Positions 56,837 through 64,000 of a DNA stretch of 64,000 nucleotides are shown piece by piece. The notes under the pieces were generated by a model. The model searched no databases. It was not told where the DNA came from and saw nothing but the letters and a program-made list of their open reading frames with translations. The number at the start of each line of letters is the position of its first letter. The first letter of the stretch is position 1. A program made the translations under genes and the position numbers. The stretch comes from an uncultured Collinsella sp. (lineage in GTDB: Bacteria > Actinomycetota > Coriobacteriia > Coriobacteriales > Coriobacteriaceae): NCBI GenBank assembly GCA_900541645.1, contig UQKQ01000002.1, positions 124,001-188,000 on the forward strand, read 5' to 3'.

Positions 56837-57943
56837 TCAGACAACCCAATCAGACGTCGTCTCGAGCGCGTCCTCTGCACGGTCGAGCGTGCTTCTGGCC
56901 TTGGCACCCTGTTTGAACCACGTGCGCAGGTCCTCGAGCGTGCTGCCCGCTGCATACACCTTGATTTTTCGACCGCCCTTCGTAGTCACCGTGCAGCGGT
57001 CGCCGCTCTCGCTGTCCTCGTGCGCCGTGACCTTCTTGAGGTAATCGCGGCGGAACGCCACGACGCGGGCATTGCTGATCTCGATGAACCAATCGTCGTC
57101 GACAAGCGAAGTGCCCGTGGCACCTCGACTTGCCATCTCCTCGGCGAAGGAGAAACCGAGTTCGCGCTCCTGCCTGCCGATCTCGTAGATACCACGGGCG
57201 GGCATGCTGAGCATAAGCAGGGGCAGGAGTCCCCCTATGAACAGGAAGAGGAACGGAACGAGCAAGAGCAAGCGGGCTCCGGCATCGGTGAAAACAGCCA
57301 TGAAGGCGATCACGAGCGAGAAGACGAGCGCCATGCCGTTGAAAACAATCGTCAACGGCTTGACGGCAGACCAACACAGGCCCGCCTTGGTCATGGGACC
57401 GTCGACGGCGTCCGAGACTTCGATGCCCTCTTCCTCCAGACGGGCGAGGAGGTTGAGCGAGCACACCCCCTCGAGGCTTATCGAGCAGAACTTTCGATCG
57501 CCCTCGAACAGGTCGATCCTCATCATCTGCGTGTGAAGCGTTGCATGGGTGATGTTGCCGAACGTCGTCTCCTTGCGGATGCCGAAGGCGTTACGCGAGA
57601 GAATTCGTTCACCGTCCACGTCGATGCGCGGGATGCTCAGCAGGGCCCAGATGGCCATGCCCGCAAGTGCCATGGCGTGGCCGAACCACACAAGCTCGTG
57701 GCCCCACTCGCCCAGCGAAACGCCCTGCCAGACGTAAACACCCAACATGAGCAGCTCGAACGCGACCGCGCAGCAGGCGATGATCGTGCGGATGGCAGCG
57801 GGCATGCGCACCGTGAAGCGATCGAGGCTGTCCGTCGCCTCACTGCGCTCACGCGCGCCGCGACGGGCGACCCATGCAGTGAGCGGACCGACGATGAACA
57901 CCACCATCGCCACGCGCAGGAACGATTCGAGTATGTCGCCCAT
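56837..57943 (-). CDS. Membrane protein with PH-like domains, 3' end formed by the IS
   Basis: 368 residues from ATG 57943 (GGTGG upstream). Two hydrophobic segments near the N-terminus are followed by a PH-like beta region (RIDVDGERILSRNAFGIRKE ... MRIDLFEGDRKFCSISLEG). Two more helices (LTIVFNGMALVFSLVIAFMA, LLLLVPFLFLFIGGLLPLL) and a second PH-like region follow (DWFIEISNARVVAFRRDYLK). The TGA stop at 56837-56839 is the last three bases of the adjacent IS element, so the original C-terminus may be lost. Function unknown. Confidence 0.75.
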   Translation of the reverse strand: MGDILESFLRVAMVVFIVGPLTAWVARRGARERSEATDSLDRFTVRMPAAIRTIIACCAVAFELLMLGVYVWQGVSLGEWGHELVWFGHAMALAGMAIWALLSIPRIDVDGERILSRNAFGIRKETTFGNITHATLHTQMMRIDLFEGDRKFCSISLEGVCSLNLLARLEEEGIEVSDAVDGPMTKAGLCWSAVKPLTIVFNGMALVFSLVIAFMAVFTDAGARLLLLVPFLFLFIGGLLPLLMLSMPARGIYEIGRQERELGFSFAEEMASRGATGTSLVDDDWFIEISNARVVAFRRDYLKKVTAHEDSESGDRCTVTTKGGRKIKVYAAGSTLEDLRTWFKQGAKARSTLDRAEDALETTSDWVV

Positions 57944-58130
57944 ATTAACCACCATCCCAATAGAAAACGTGAATTTGGGAGACTATAGCAGAGCGAAGCG
58001 ATCTGCACGGCATCGTCCGGGTGTTTTCGGCATACGGTGGAAACCAGCGGCAGCGGACGTTGAGAACTCACCCAAAAGACGCGATTCGACCGAAGCGATT
58101 CTTCTTGACTTGGTCTCAATGTGATACGAC

Positions 58131-58658
58131 ATGCGCCACTACCTGCGCGGTCTAGCGGCCCTGATCGAAGAGGGTCACACCGATGAGGCACTCGAGCGCA
58201 TCGACGCGCTCTGCGAGACCAACGACCGCACCGCCGTGCGCCGCTACTGCGCCAACGAAACGGTCAACATTGCGCTCTCGTCGCTTTCCGCGGACATCAA
58301 CGCGCACGGCATCACCGCCGACCTGCACGCCGCCGTGCCCGAAACCGTCCACGTGGGCGATGTCGATCTATTCAGTGTGGTATCGAACGCCCTGGACAAT
58401 GCCATCGCCGCGGCGAGCGCCGCCCCCGAAGGCAAGCGGTTTGTCGACCTGGACCTTCGCTACGAAGACGGTCAGCTTCTATTGCTGGTTTCCAACACGT
58501 TTGGCCGTGCGCCGCACATGGTCGACGGCATGCCCGTGACTCAGCACACTGGGCACGGCTTTGGCACCAAGAGCATTATGCTTGCCGTCGAGCGCATGAA
58601 CGGCAACTGCCAGTTCCGCATTAACGGCGACCGGTTTGAGCTGCGCGCCGTGATGTAG
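58131..58658 (+). pseudogene. Truncated GHKL histidine kinase (AgrC-like C-terminus)
   Basis: 175 residues. It starts at the phosphoacceptor helix (YDMRHYLRGLAALIEEGHTD, upstream stop just before Tyr) and runs through the GHKL ATPase domain: ALDNAIAAAS (N box), LLLLVSNTFG, and GHGFGTKSIMLAVERM (G box). The whole N-terminal membrane sensor is missing, and no response regulator gene is next to it. It is either a decayed kinase or a free ATPase domain. Confidence 0.7.
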
Positions 58659-58676
58659 GGGCTGCCGCCAACCTCG

Positions 58677-59252
58677 CTACAGCGGTGCAGCCGCCGGGGT
58701 CAGCTGCTTAATGTAGGCCCACATGCGCTGCTTGGCGGCCTTGTCGGTGAGCGCCGCCTCAAAACCGTCGAGCGCCAGCACGCGGCGCCCCTGCACATGG
58801 GCGACCAGGCCGGGCTTGAGCATGGCGGTGTCAAAGTCATCAATTGCCACAAGCATATCGGCATAGGTCTCGCGCATGACATCGGCCGCACTGTTGTCCA
58901 GCAGCAGCACCGCCTCGGGGTCCAAGGTCTCCAGCGCCTCGCGGAACAGGTCGCACGTCAGGGCCTCGCCCGCCGCGACCGCTCCGTCGCCCGCGCCGGC
59001 GACGCTTGCCAGCACACAAAAATCCTCGGGGGCATATCCGATGGCACCGAGCGCCTTGCGCAACGCGGCGCCATCCGCGCCGGCGGCCAGCTCGCCGCCC
59101 GAGCACTCGGCTTCATCCAAATCGCCTTTGACCAGCACAATCGGCGAGCACGCGTTGCCCGCGATACGCACACCGCGATCTGCAAGCGACGCGAGCTCCT
59201 GCTCGGTCGCCTGAGCGATGGCTTCTTTTTTCTGGCTTTGTGACGTGGGCAT
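58677..59252 (-). CDS. Conserved-looking hypothetical soluble protein
   Basis: 191 residues from ATG 59252, preceded by GGAGAGCGC. Alternating alpha/beta with ACSPIVLVKGDLDEAE, GAIGYAPEDFCVLASVAGAG and LDPEAVLLLDNSAADVMRET. This order faintly recalls uracil-DNA glycosylase folds (the AVLLL plus AA-helix pattern), but the catalytic motifs are not evident. It is divergent from trxA. Confidence 0.6.
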   Translation of the reverse strand: MPTSQSQKKEAIAQATEQELASLADRGVRIAGNACSPIVLVKGDLDEAECSGGELAAGADGAALRKALGAIGYAPEDFCVLASVAGAGDGAVAAGEALTCDLFREALETLDPEAVLLLDNSAADVMRETYADMLVAIDDFDTAMLKPGLVAHVQGRRVLALDGFEAALTDKAAKQRMWAYIKQLTPAAAPL

Positions 59253-59388
59253 GCGCTCTCCAATCGTTTGCGTGCCCACCATTATATAAAAGAGCCGCCC
59301 GCGAGTGGTTGCTTTGCGGGCCGCTGGGTATAAGCACGGTCGTACTGAGTTTTACGCGGCCGAGCCGCGTCGTATTATGGAGGTCACC

Positions 59389-59709
59389 ATGGCTGACATT
59401 AAGCAGATTACCCCCGAGAACTTCGGCGCTGTCGTCAACGATAGCCTGCCCGTACTGGTTGATTTTTGGGCCCCGTGGTGCGGCCCCTGCCGCTCGCTCT
59501 CGCCCATCGTAGACGAGGTTGCCGACGAGCTGGCCGGCAAGTTGGCTGTGGCCAAGTGCAACGTCGACGACAACCAGGACCTGGCCATGAAGTTTGGCGT
59601 CATGAGCATCCCCACGCTGATCGTCTTTAAGAACGGCGAGGAGGTCGACCGCTCGGTTGGCGCCTTACCCAAGGCAAGACTTCAGGCACTGCTGGAGAAA
59701 CATCTGTAA
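59389..59709 (+). CDS. trxA: Thioredoxin
   Basis: 106 residues from ATG 59389 (GGAGG upstream). Active site FWAPWCGPCRSLSPIVDE, plus the cis-Pro loop in VMSIPTLIVFKNGEEVDRSVG. General protein disulfide reductant. A possible promoter -10 (TATAAG) lies near 59330. Confidence 0.97.
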   Translation: MADIKQITPENFGAVVNDSLPVLVDFWAPWCGPCRSLSPIVDEVADELAGKLAVAKCNVDDNQDLAMKFGVMSIPTLIVFKNGEEVDRSVGALPKARLQALLEKHL

Positions 59710-59820
59710 TACGCTTGTTACTTGTCTGCCGTCCATGAGCGGTTTCGCACCGCTCACCGGAGTGCCAAACGCAAGGCATGCGACCACGGATAGTATGGTA
59801 GTTACAAACAGCCCCCAGTG

Positions 59821-59857
59821 AACGGGTGCGGGTCAGACGGACTCGCGCCCGTTTTCT
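59821..59857 (+). terminator. Probable terminator after trxA
   Basis: A 13-bp stem with one wobble and one mismatch-like position (AACGGGTGCGGGT / ACTCGCGCCCGTT), 7-base loop, then TTCTTA. About 110 bases after trxA and 70 before the next gene. I see no NikR-type palindrome in 59710-59929. Confidence 0.65.
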
Positions 59858-59929
59858 TATGCGGCGGCGCCCAAGGCGGGCGTAGTAGAATCTGAACCAC
59901 CATATCGCCCCGTACAAAAGGAGATTCCT

Positions 59930-60178
59930 ATGCATGACGTCGGAATGAACATGAGCCAGCTTGCCATGAGCGTCAAGCAGGTCGACGACACCATTGAGCT
60001 CGCTCACGAGTGGAGCCATCAGCTGCTGCACGCGACCGAGAACTTTGACATGGAGCGCATTGGCGCCAAACTCGAGGCCGCCATGGCGGCACTCCACGAG
60101 GCGCACGATGCGCTCGAGGGCTACGAGGAGGCCATCGAGACAGATCACAACTCCGTCGGCTCCGTGAAGCTGGTGTAA
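59930..60178 (+). CDS. Small helical His/Met-containing protein in the nickel operon
   Basis: 82 residues; AAAGGAG precedes the ATG. Largely helical, with Met and His spread along the sequence (MHDVGMNMSQLAMS, HEWSHQLLHATENFDMERIG, HEAHDALEG). One base separates its stop from the nikR GTG, so the genes are co-transcribed. Metal binding or a small hydrogenase-assembly role is possible but inferred from context only. Confidence 0.75.
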   Translation: MHDVGMNMSQLAMSVKQVDDTIELAHEWSHQLLHATENFDMERIGAKLEAAMAALHEAHDALEGYEEAIETDHNSVGSVKLV

Positions 60179-60179
60179 G

Positions 60180-60692
60180 GTGGCCGAACACGAGCACTGC
60201 TGCGGGTACGAGCACGAGCATCCGCACGGGGCGGACGGTGACGCGGGCTGCCACTGTAGTGGCTCCGGCTCCGAGCTGGTCCGTTTTTCGGTTACCGCAC
60301 CCGACGACCTGCTGCGCCGTTTTGACGAGCAGATCGCGCGCCGCGGCGACGTGGCCAACCGCTCCGAGGCCGTGCGTGACCTGATTCGCGCCTCGATCGC
60401 CAAGGAGCAGATGCGCACGCCCGATGAGCATGTTATCGGGTCGCTCACCATGATTTACGACCACCATACCGGCGACCTGACGCGCCGTCTGGACGAAGTG
60501 CAGCACGACTACACCGACGAGATCGTATCGACCATGCACGTGCATCTGGATCACCACAACTGCTTGGAGATTCTGGCGCTCAAGGGTCGCGGCGAGCGCG
60601 TCTACGAACTAGCCGACCGCCTGCTGGGCCTGCGCGGCGTTAAGCACGGCGAGCTCACGTGCGCCGCCACCAAGCAGAGCCTGGGGCTGTAG
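60180..60692 (+). CDS. nikR: Nickel-responsive regulator NikR with His/Cys-rich N-terminus
   Basis: 170 residues from a GTG. Residues 1-32 are a His/Cys-rich extension (EHEHCCGYEHEHPHGA ... GCHCSG) not found in E. coli NikR (133 residues). The ribbon-helix-helix DNA-binding domain follows (LVRFSVTAPDDLLRRFDEQI ... NRSEAVRDLIRA). The C-terminal ACT-like nickel domain has the metal ligands in YDHHTGDL and HVHLDHHNCLE. It probably controls the downstream hyp genes and nickel uptake. Confidence 0.93.
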   Translation: MAEHEHCCGYEHEHPHGADGDAGCHCSGSGSELVRFSVTAPDDLLRRFDEQIARRGDVANRSEAVRDLIRASIAKEQMRTPDEHVIGSLTMIYDHHTGDLTRRLDEVQHDYTDEIVSTMHVHLDHHNCLEILALKGRGERVYELADRLLGLRGVKHGELTCAATKQSLGL

Positions 60693-60710
60693 CGGGATTT
60701 CCCGCAGCTC

Positions 60711-60783
60711 ACCTGCCAAATAGGGACAGGTTTGTTTTGGCAGGTTTAGAAGTTTTACCTACCAAAACAAACCTGTCTTTTTT
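60711..60783 (+). promoter_or_regulatory. Alternative hairpins between nikR and hypF (possible attenuator)
   Basis: Hairpin 1: ACCTGCCAAA (60711-60720) with TTTGGCAGGT (60736-60745), core TAGGGACAGG. Hairpin 2: GACAGGTTTGTTTTGGCAGG+T (60725-60745) with 60757-60777, one mismatch, followed by a T6 run. Both use 60736-60745, so they exclude each other. Hairpin 2 is a good terminator. Confidence 0.7.
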
Positions 60784-60808
60784 GGTCGGTTTTGATGAGG
60801 GGTGTCGC

Positions 60809-63277
60809 ATGCGGCATGTGCATATTCATGTGACGGGCATTGTGCAGGGCGTTGGCATGCGACCGTTTGTGTATCGCGAGGCCATGGCGCATGGCATTTG
60901 CGGATGGGTGCTCAATGCGGGCGACGGCGTGCATATCGAGGCGCACGCTCCGGCCGATGCGCTCGATGCTTTTGTTGCCGCGCTTTCTGAGCATGCGCCC
61001 GCGGCGGCTCGCGTTGAGCGAGTCGATATTGCGGATTTGGGGCCTGGCGGCTGGAGCGCTGCCGATGAGCGGGGCTTTCGCATTGTGGCATCGCAGGATC
61101 AGACCGCGCATACCACGCTCGTCTCGCCCGATATCGCTACCTGTGACGATTGCCTGCGCGAGTTGTTCGATCCCGCCGACCGACGCTATCGCTACCCCTT
61201 TATCAACTGCACTAACTGCGGGCCGCGCTTTACCATCATCCGCTCGCTGCCTTACGATCGAGCGGCCACCTCGATGGATTGTTTTCCCATGTGTCCCAAG
61301 TGCGCCGCGGAGTATGCCGACCCACTCGACCGGCGTTTTCACGCGCAGCCCGATGCCTGCTTTGATTGCGGGCCGCATATTACGTGGCGCGAGGCTGTGA
61401 ACGGCGATGCGTGCGGGAATTCGTCCGCGACACCGGCCGTCGGCACCACACGCGAGGCCAGCGACGCCATTATCGACCGCTGTGTTGAGTTGCTGGCCAA
61501 CGGCGGTATCGTCGCCATCAAGGGCCTGGGCGGATTCCATCTAGCCTGTGACGCTGCCAACGAGCAGGCGGTGGCCGAGTTACGCCGCCGCAAACGCCGT
61601 AGCAATAAGCCGCTTGCCGTTATGGTGCGCGACCTTGCCGACGTTGAACGCCTGTGCCACGTCAACGACGTTGAGCGCGGTTTGCTGACCGGCAGCATTC
61701 GCCCCATTGTACTGCTGCGCCAACGGGCTATTTGCAAGAGCGACGGCTCCCCCGACGCCCTCGCGCTCGCGCCGTCCGTCGCGCACGACCTTCCCGAGCT
61801 CGGTGTTATGCTCCCCTACACCCCGCTTCAGCATCTTCTGCTTGCAGCTGCCGCGTCGCACGGTATGCACGCGCTCGTCGTGACCAGCGGAAACCTGAGC
61901 GAAGAACCCATCGAGACCAACGACGACCTTGCCTGGAAACACCTCGTTGCCGCCGGCATCGCCGACGCGTTGCTCGGTAACGACCGCGCGATCCTCTCGC
62001 GCTACGATGACTCTGTAGTGCGCGTAGTCGACGGCGCCGTTATGCCCGTGCGCCGCGCCCGCGGATACGCTCCGCAGCCGTTACCGCTGCCGGCATGCGA
62101 CGGCACTGTACCCTGCATCCTCGCCTGCGGCCCGCAGCAAAAGGCGACGATTGCGCTCACTCGTGAAGGGGCGAACGGCGAGGCAACCTGTTTTGTGTCG
62201 CAGCATATCGGCGATGTTGAAAACGGCGGGACCTTCGATGCCTGGAACGCCGCGCGCACGCGCTTGGAAGATCTCTTTGACTTGGCGCCCGCCGCCTTGG
62301 CCTGCGATTTACACCCCAGCTATCTATCGGGCCAGTGGGCGCGCGAGCAGGCACGGGAGCACAATCTGCCGCTCGTCGAGGTGCAGCACCATCATGCGCA
62401 TATCGCGAGCGTAATGGCCGAGGCCATCGCCGCGGGCCAGCTTGCGCCCGAGGCGCGCGTCCTTGGCATCGCCTTTGACGGCACCGGTGCCGGCACCGAT
62501 GGCACCATATGGGGCGGCGAGTTTCTTGTCGCTGGCCTTGCTGACTTTGAGCGCGCAGCGCATCTGCGCACTTGGGCCCTACCCGGTGGCGTAGCGTCCG
62601 TACGCGACGCTCGACGCAACGCCTTTGCCCTGCTCAGTGAGCTCGGCCTGCTCGAGCACCCAGGCGCCGCTCGGCTTTTGGACGGCCTCGACGAGCAAAC
62701 GCGCAGCGTGACAGCCACCATGATCGAGCGCGGCATCAACAGCCCGCGTACCAGCAGCATGGGGCGTCTCTTTGATGCCGCGGCAGCAATTCTGGGCATC
62801 TGCGACAAGGCAACCTACGAGGGCGAACCCGCCATCGAGCTTGAGGCCGCCGCCTGGCGCGCGCTCAGCAGTGAAAGTGCCTGCCCCACCGGCAATATAG
62901 CCGGCTTCTCCGTAACCGAATCATCCCGTCCGGACGCCCGCCATGTTCTAAACTCCAGATCGCTTATTGAGGCGCTTTTGGAGGGAATCGAGACCGGAGA
63001 ATCCGCCGACCGGCTCGCGCTCGACTTCCATATCGCCATCGCGCACTCTTCGGCACGAATTGCACGCGAAATCTGCGCGCGCGAAGGCCTCGATACCGTC
63101 GCGCTATCGGGCGGTGTGTTCATGAACCGACTTTTGCTTCAGCTCCTTACCCACGAACTCAAAGACACCGGTCTTGCCGTCTTGGTCCCCCACTCCGTGC
63201 CCGTCAACGACGGCTGCATCGCCTACGGTCAGGCGGCGATCGCGCGCGCTCGCCTCGCGCAGACAGCATCGCGATAG
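60809..63277 (+). CDS. hypF: Hydrogenase maturation carbamoyltransferase HypF
   Basis: 822 residues from ATG 60809 (GAGGGG upstream). Order: acylphosphatase domain (VTGIVQGVGMRPFVYREA), two zinc fingers (CDDCLREL..., CTNCGPRF, CPKCAAEY, CFDCGPH), a YrdC-like domain (KGLGGFHLACDAANEQAVAE, KRRSNKPLAVMVRD) and a Kae1-like C-terminal domain with HHHAHIASVMAE and FDGTGAGTDGTIWGGEFL. It makes thiocarbamate for HypE, the source of the cyanide ligands of [NiFe]-hydrogenase. Confidence 0.97.
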   Translation: MRHVHIHVTGIVQGVGMRPFVYREAMAHGICGWVLNAGDGVHIEAHAPADALDAFVAALSEHAPAAARVERVDIADLGPGGWSAADERGFRIVASQDQTAHTTLVSPDIATCDDCLRELFDPADRRYRYPFINCTNCGPRFTIIRSLPYDRAATSMDCFPMCPKCAAEYADPLDRRFHAQPDACFDCGPHITWREAVNGDACGNSSATPAVGTTREASDAIIDRCVELLANGGIVAIKGLGGFHLACDAANEQAVAELRRRKRRSNKPLAVMVRDLADVERLCHVNDVERGLLTGSIRPIVLLRQRAICKSDGSPDALALAPSVAHDLPELGVMLPYTPLQHLLLAAAASHGMHALVVTSGNLSEEPIETNDDLAWKHLVAAGIADALLGNDRAILSRYDDSVVRVVDGAVMPVRRARGYAPQPLPLPACDGTVPCILACGPQQKATIALTREGANGEATCFVSQHIGDVENGGTFDAWNAARTRLEDLFDLAPAALACDLHPSYLSGQWAREQAREHNLPLVEVQHHHAHIASVMAEAIAAGQLAPEARVLGIAFDGTGAGTDGTIWGGEFLVAGLADFERAAHLRTWALPGGVASVRDARRNAFALLSELGLLEHPGAARLLDGLDEQTRSVTATMIERGINSPRTSSMGRLFDAAAAILGICDKATYEGEPAIELEAAAWRALSSESACPTGNIAGFSVTESSRPDARHVLNSRSLIEALLEGIETGESADRLALDFHIAIAHSSARIAREICAREGLDTVALSGGVFMNRLLLQLLTHELKDTGLAVLVPHSVPVNDGCIAYGQAAIARARLAQTASR

Positions 63278-63408
63278 GCTGTTTTGCCAGTCTGCGCGCC
63301 GCCGTCTCACAGGTGTAACGCGTTTGCCCGTGACTCCCGCGAGCGCTACCATCAACTGATGGGTAATTAGGCGCCTATCCAGCGCAAAACGTATAAAAGG
63401 GGAACATT

Positions 63409-63669
63409 ATGTGCCTTGCCGTTCCCGGTAAAGTGGTCAAACGCGACGACGACCTTAAGGCGACCGTCGACATGATGGGCATCGAGCGCCCCGTTTCGCT
63501 GCGTCTCGTGCCGACGGCGCAGGTTGGCGACTATATTCTCGTACACGCCGGCTTTGGCATCCAGATCGTCGACGAGCAGGAAGCGCAAGAAACGCTCGAG
63601 CTCGTTAATGCCATGACCGAACTGGCCGAAGAAGACCAGTTGGCCACCAACCCGGCGGCGGTCTACTAG
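63409..63669 (+). CDS. hypC: Hydrogenase assembly chaperone HypC
   Basis: 86 residues beginning MCLAVPGKVV, with the essential Cys2, and VGDYILVHAGFGIQIVDEQE. It carries the Fe(CN)2CO unit with HypD to the hydrogenase large subunit. AAAGGGGA precedes the ATG. It shares one base with the hypD start. Confidence 0.97.
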   Translation: MCLAVPGKVVKRDDDLKATVDMMGIERPVSLRLVPTAQVGDYILVHAGFGIQIVDEQEAQETLELVNAMTELAEEDQLATNPAAVY

Positions 63670-64000
63670 TGGCGCCCGAGCAGCCGGTTCGCTCCGGTAT
63701 CGACTTCTCGGCATTTCGCGATCCCAAACTGGCTCGCGAGCTCATCGAGCGCATTCATGAGCTTGTCGGCAGCCGCAGCATCAACCTTATGGAAGTCTGC
63801 GGCACGCATACCGTGAGCATCGGGCGCTATGGTTTTCGCTCCATTATGCCTGCCGGGCTCAAACTGCTAAGCGGTCCGGGCTGCCCCGTCTGCGTTACCG
63901 CCAACCGCGATATCGACCATGCAATCGCGCTCGCCAAGATGGACGGCGCCATCATCACCACCTTTGGCGACATGATGCGCGTGCCCGGATCGTCCACCTC
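63669..64000 (+). CDS. hypD: Hydrogenase maturation protein HypD, cut by the window end
   Basis: The first 110 codons are visible from GTG 63669, which overlaps the hypC stop. Conserved motifs: LMEVCGTHTVSIGRYGFRS, LLSGPGCPVCVTANRDID and TTFGDMMRVPGS. HypD is the Fe-S scaffold on which the Fe(CN)2CO group is assembled. The rest of the gene lies outside. Confidence 0.96.
   Translation, partial: MAPEQPVRSGIDFSAFRDPKLARELIERIHELVGSRSINLMEVCGTHTVSIGRYGFRSIMPAGLKLLSGPGCPVCVTANRDIDHAIALAKMDGAIITTFGDMMRVPGSST

Larger units (their letters stand above)
55535..56839 (-). mobile_element. Intact IS3-family insertion sequence
   Basis: About 1305 bp. Terminal inverted repeats begin TGACCTGTGTCAAGATTTCG at 55535 and, reading inward from 56839, TGACCTGTATCGTCTTTTCG; both continue GACACGCA. 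They enclose orfA and orfB with a -1 frameshift signal. I could not define a target-site duplication. Its right end supplies the stop codon of the gene at 56837. Confidence 0.9.

Noticed and set aside
58677..59252. Uracil-DNA glycosylase
   Set aside because: The secondary-structure order is suggestive, but the catalytic and Fe-S Cys motifs of UDG families are not present; kept as hypothetical.
59710..59929. NikR operator or nickel/cobalt riboswitch before the nickel genes
   Set aside because: No GTATGA-N16-TCATAC pair and no multi-stem riboswitch core; only a terminator-like hairpin is visible.

Overview
The window looks like chromosomal DNA of a Coriobacteriia actinobacterium, most likely Collinsella or a close relative. 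This rests on the GC-rich coding style, an actinobacterial FHA/PP2C/SEDS/PASTA-kinase operon, a dnaK-grpE-dnaJ-hspR operon, a mannose-family PTS with its DUF956 partner, and [NiFe]-hydrogenase maturation genes. No database search was possible; genus-level placement is inference. All stems and repeats were counted by eye.

Layout. 1-3133: a minus-strand group with a membrane Ser/Thr kinase, a membrane-anchored partner and a hypothetical gene cut by the window edge. 3379-8410: recR, ybaB and dnaX, plus two small membrane proteins on the other strand. 8516-14351: an accessory cassette with a secreted Cys-containing peptide, two ABC permeases, an ABC ATPase, an anchored extracytoplasmic protein, and a large membrane regulator carrying two LuxR-type HTH domains. 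14791-24842: a signalling and cell-wall operon (kinase, fhaA, fhaB, PP2C phosphatase, a SEDS glycosyltransferase fused to a transpeptidase, and a PASTA kinase). 25141-25216: tRNA-Arg(CCU) with decayed tRNA-derived repeats beside it. 25342-28624: mannose-type PTS. 29030-34194: hypA, a 925-residue Fe-S flavoprotein, a divergent TetR regulator and a membrane protein. 34427-42487: surface and membrane proteins, a DUF4143-type ATPase and clpB. 42759-49630: an aconitase-family hydratase and the HspR/DnaK operon. 50289-54579: ferredoxin and a NiaR-regulated nadABC operon. 54580-58658: foldback DNA, an intact IS3-family element, a transposase remnant and a truncated histidine kinase. 58677-64000: thioredoxin, then nickel genes (NikR, HypF, HypC and the start of HypD).

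The most notable pattern is in the gaps. At least ten short palindromes with different arms share a GGGAC (mostly GGGGACAG-like) core, and most lie within about 55 bases of a stop codon. A second, unrelated repeat family (GGGATGC.GTTTCC arms) occurs at two distant loci. Other regulatory DNA is quite legible: a shared AAATCT-N15-AGATTT box upstream of dnaK and clpB, a 44-bp palindrome over the nad promoter, and paired TTGAC-type palindromes between the TetR gene and the flavoprotein. Two mutually exclusive hairpins lie between nikR and hypF. The best candidate for an undescribed functional unit is the peptide/ABC/double-LuxR cassette.
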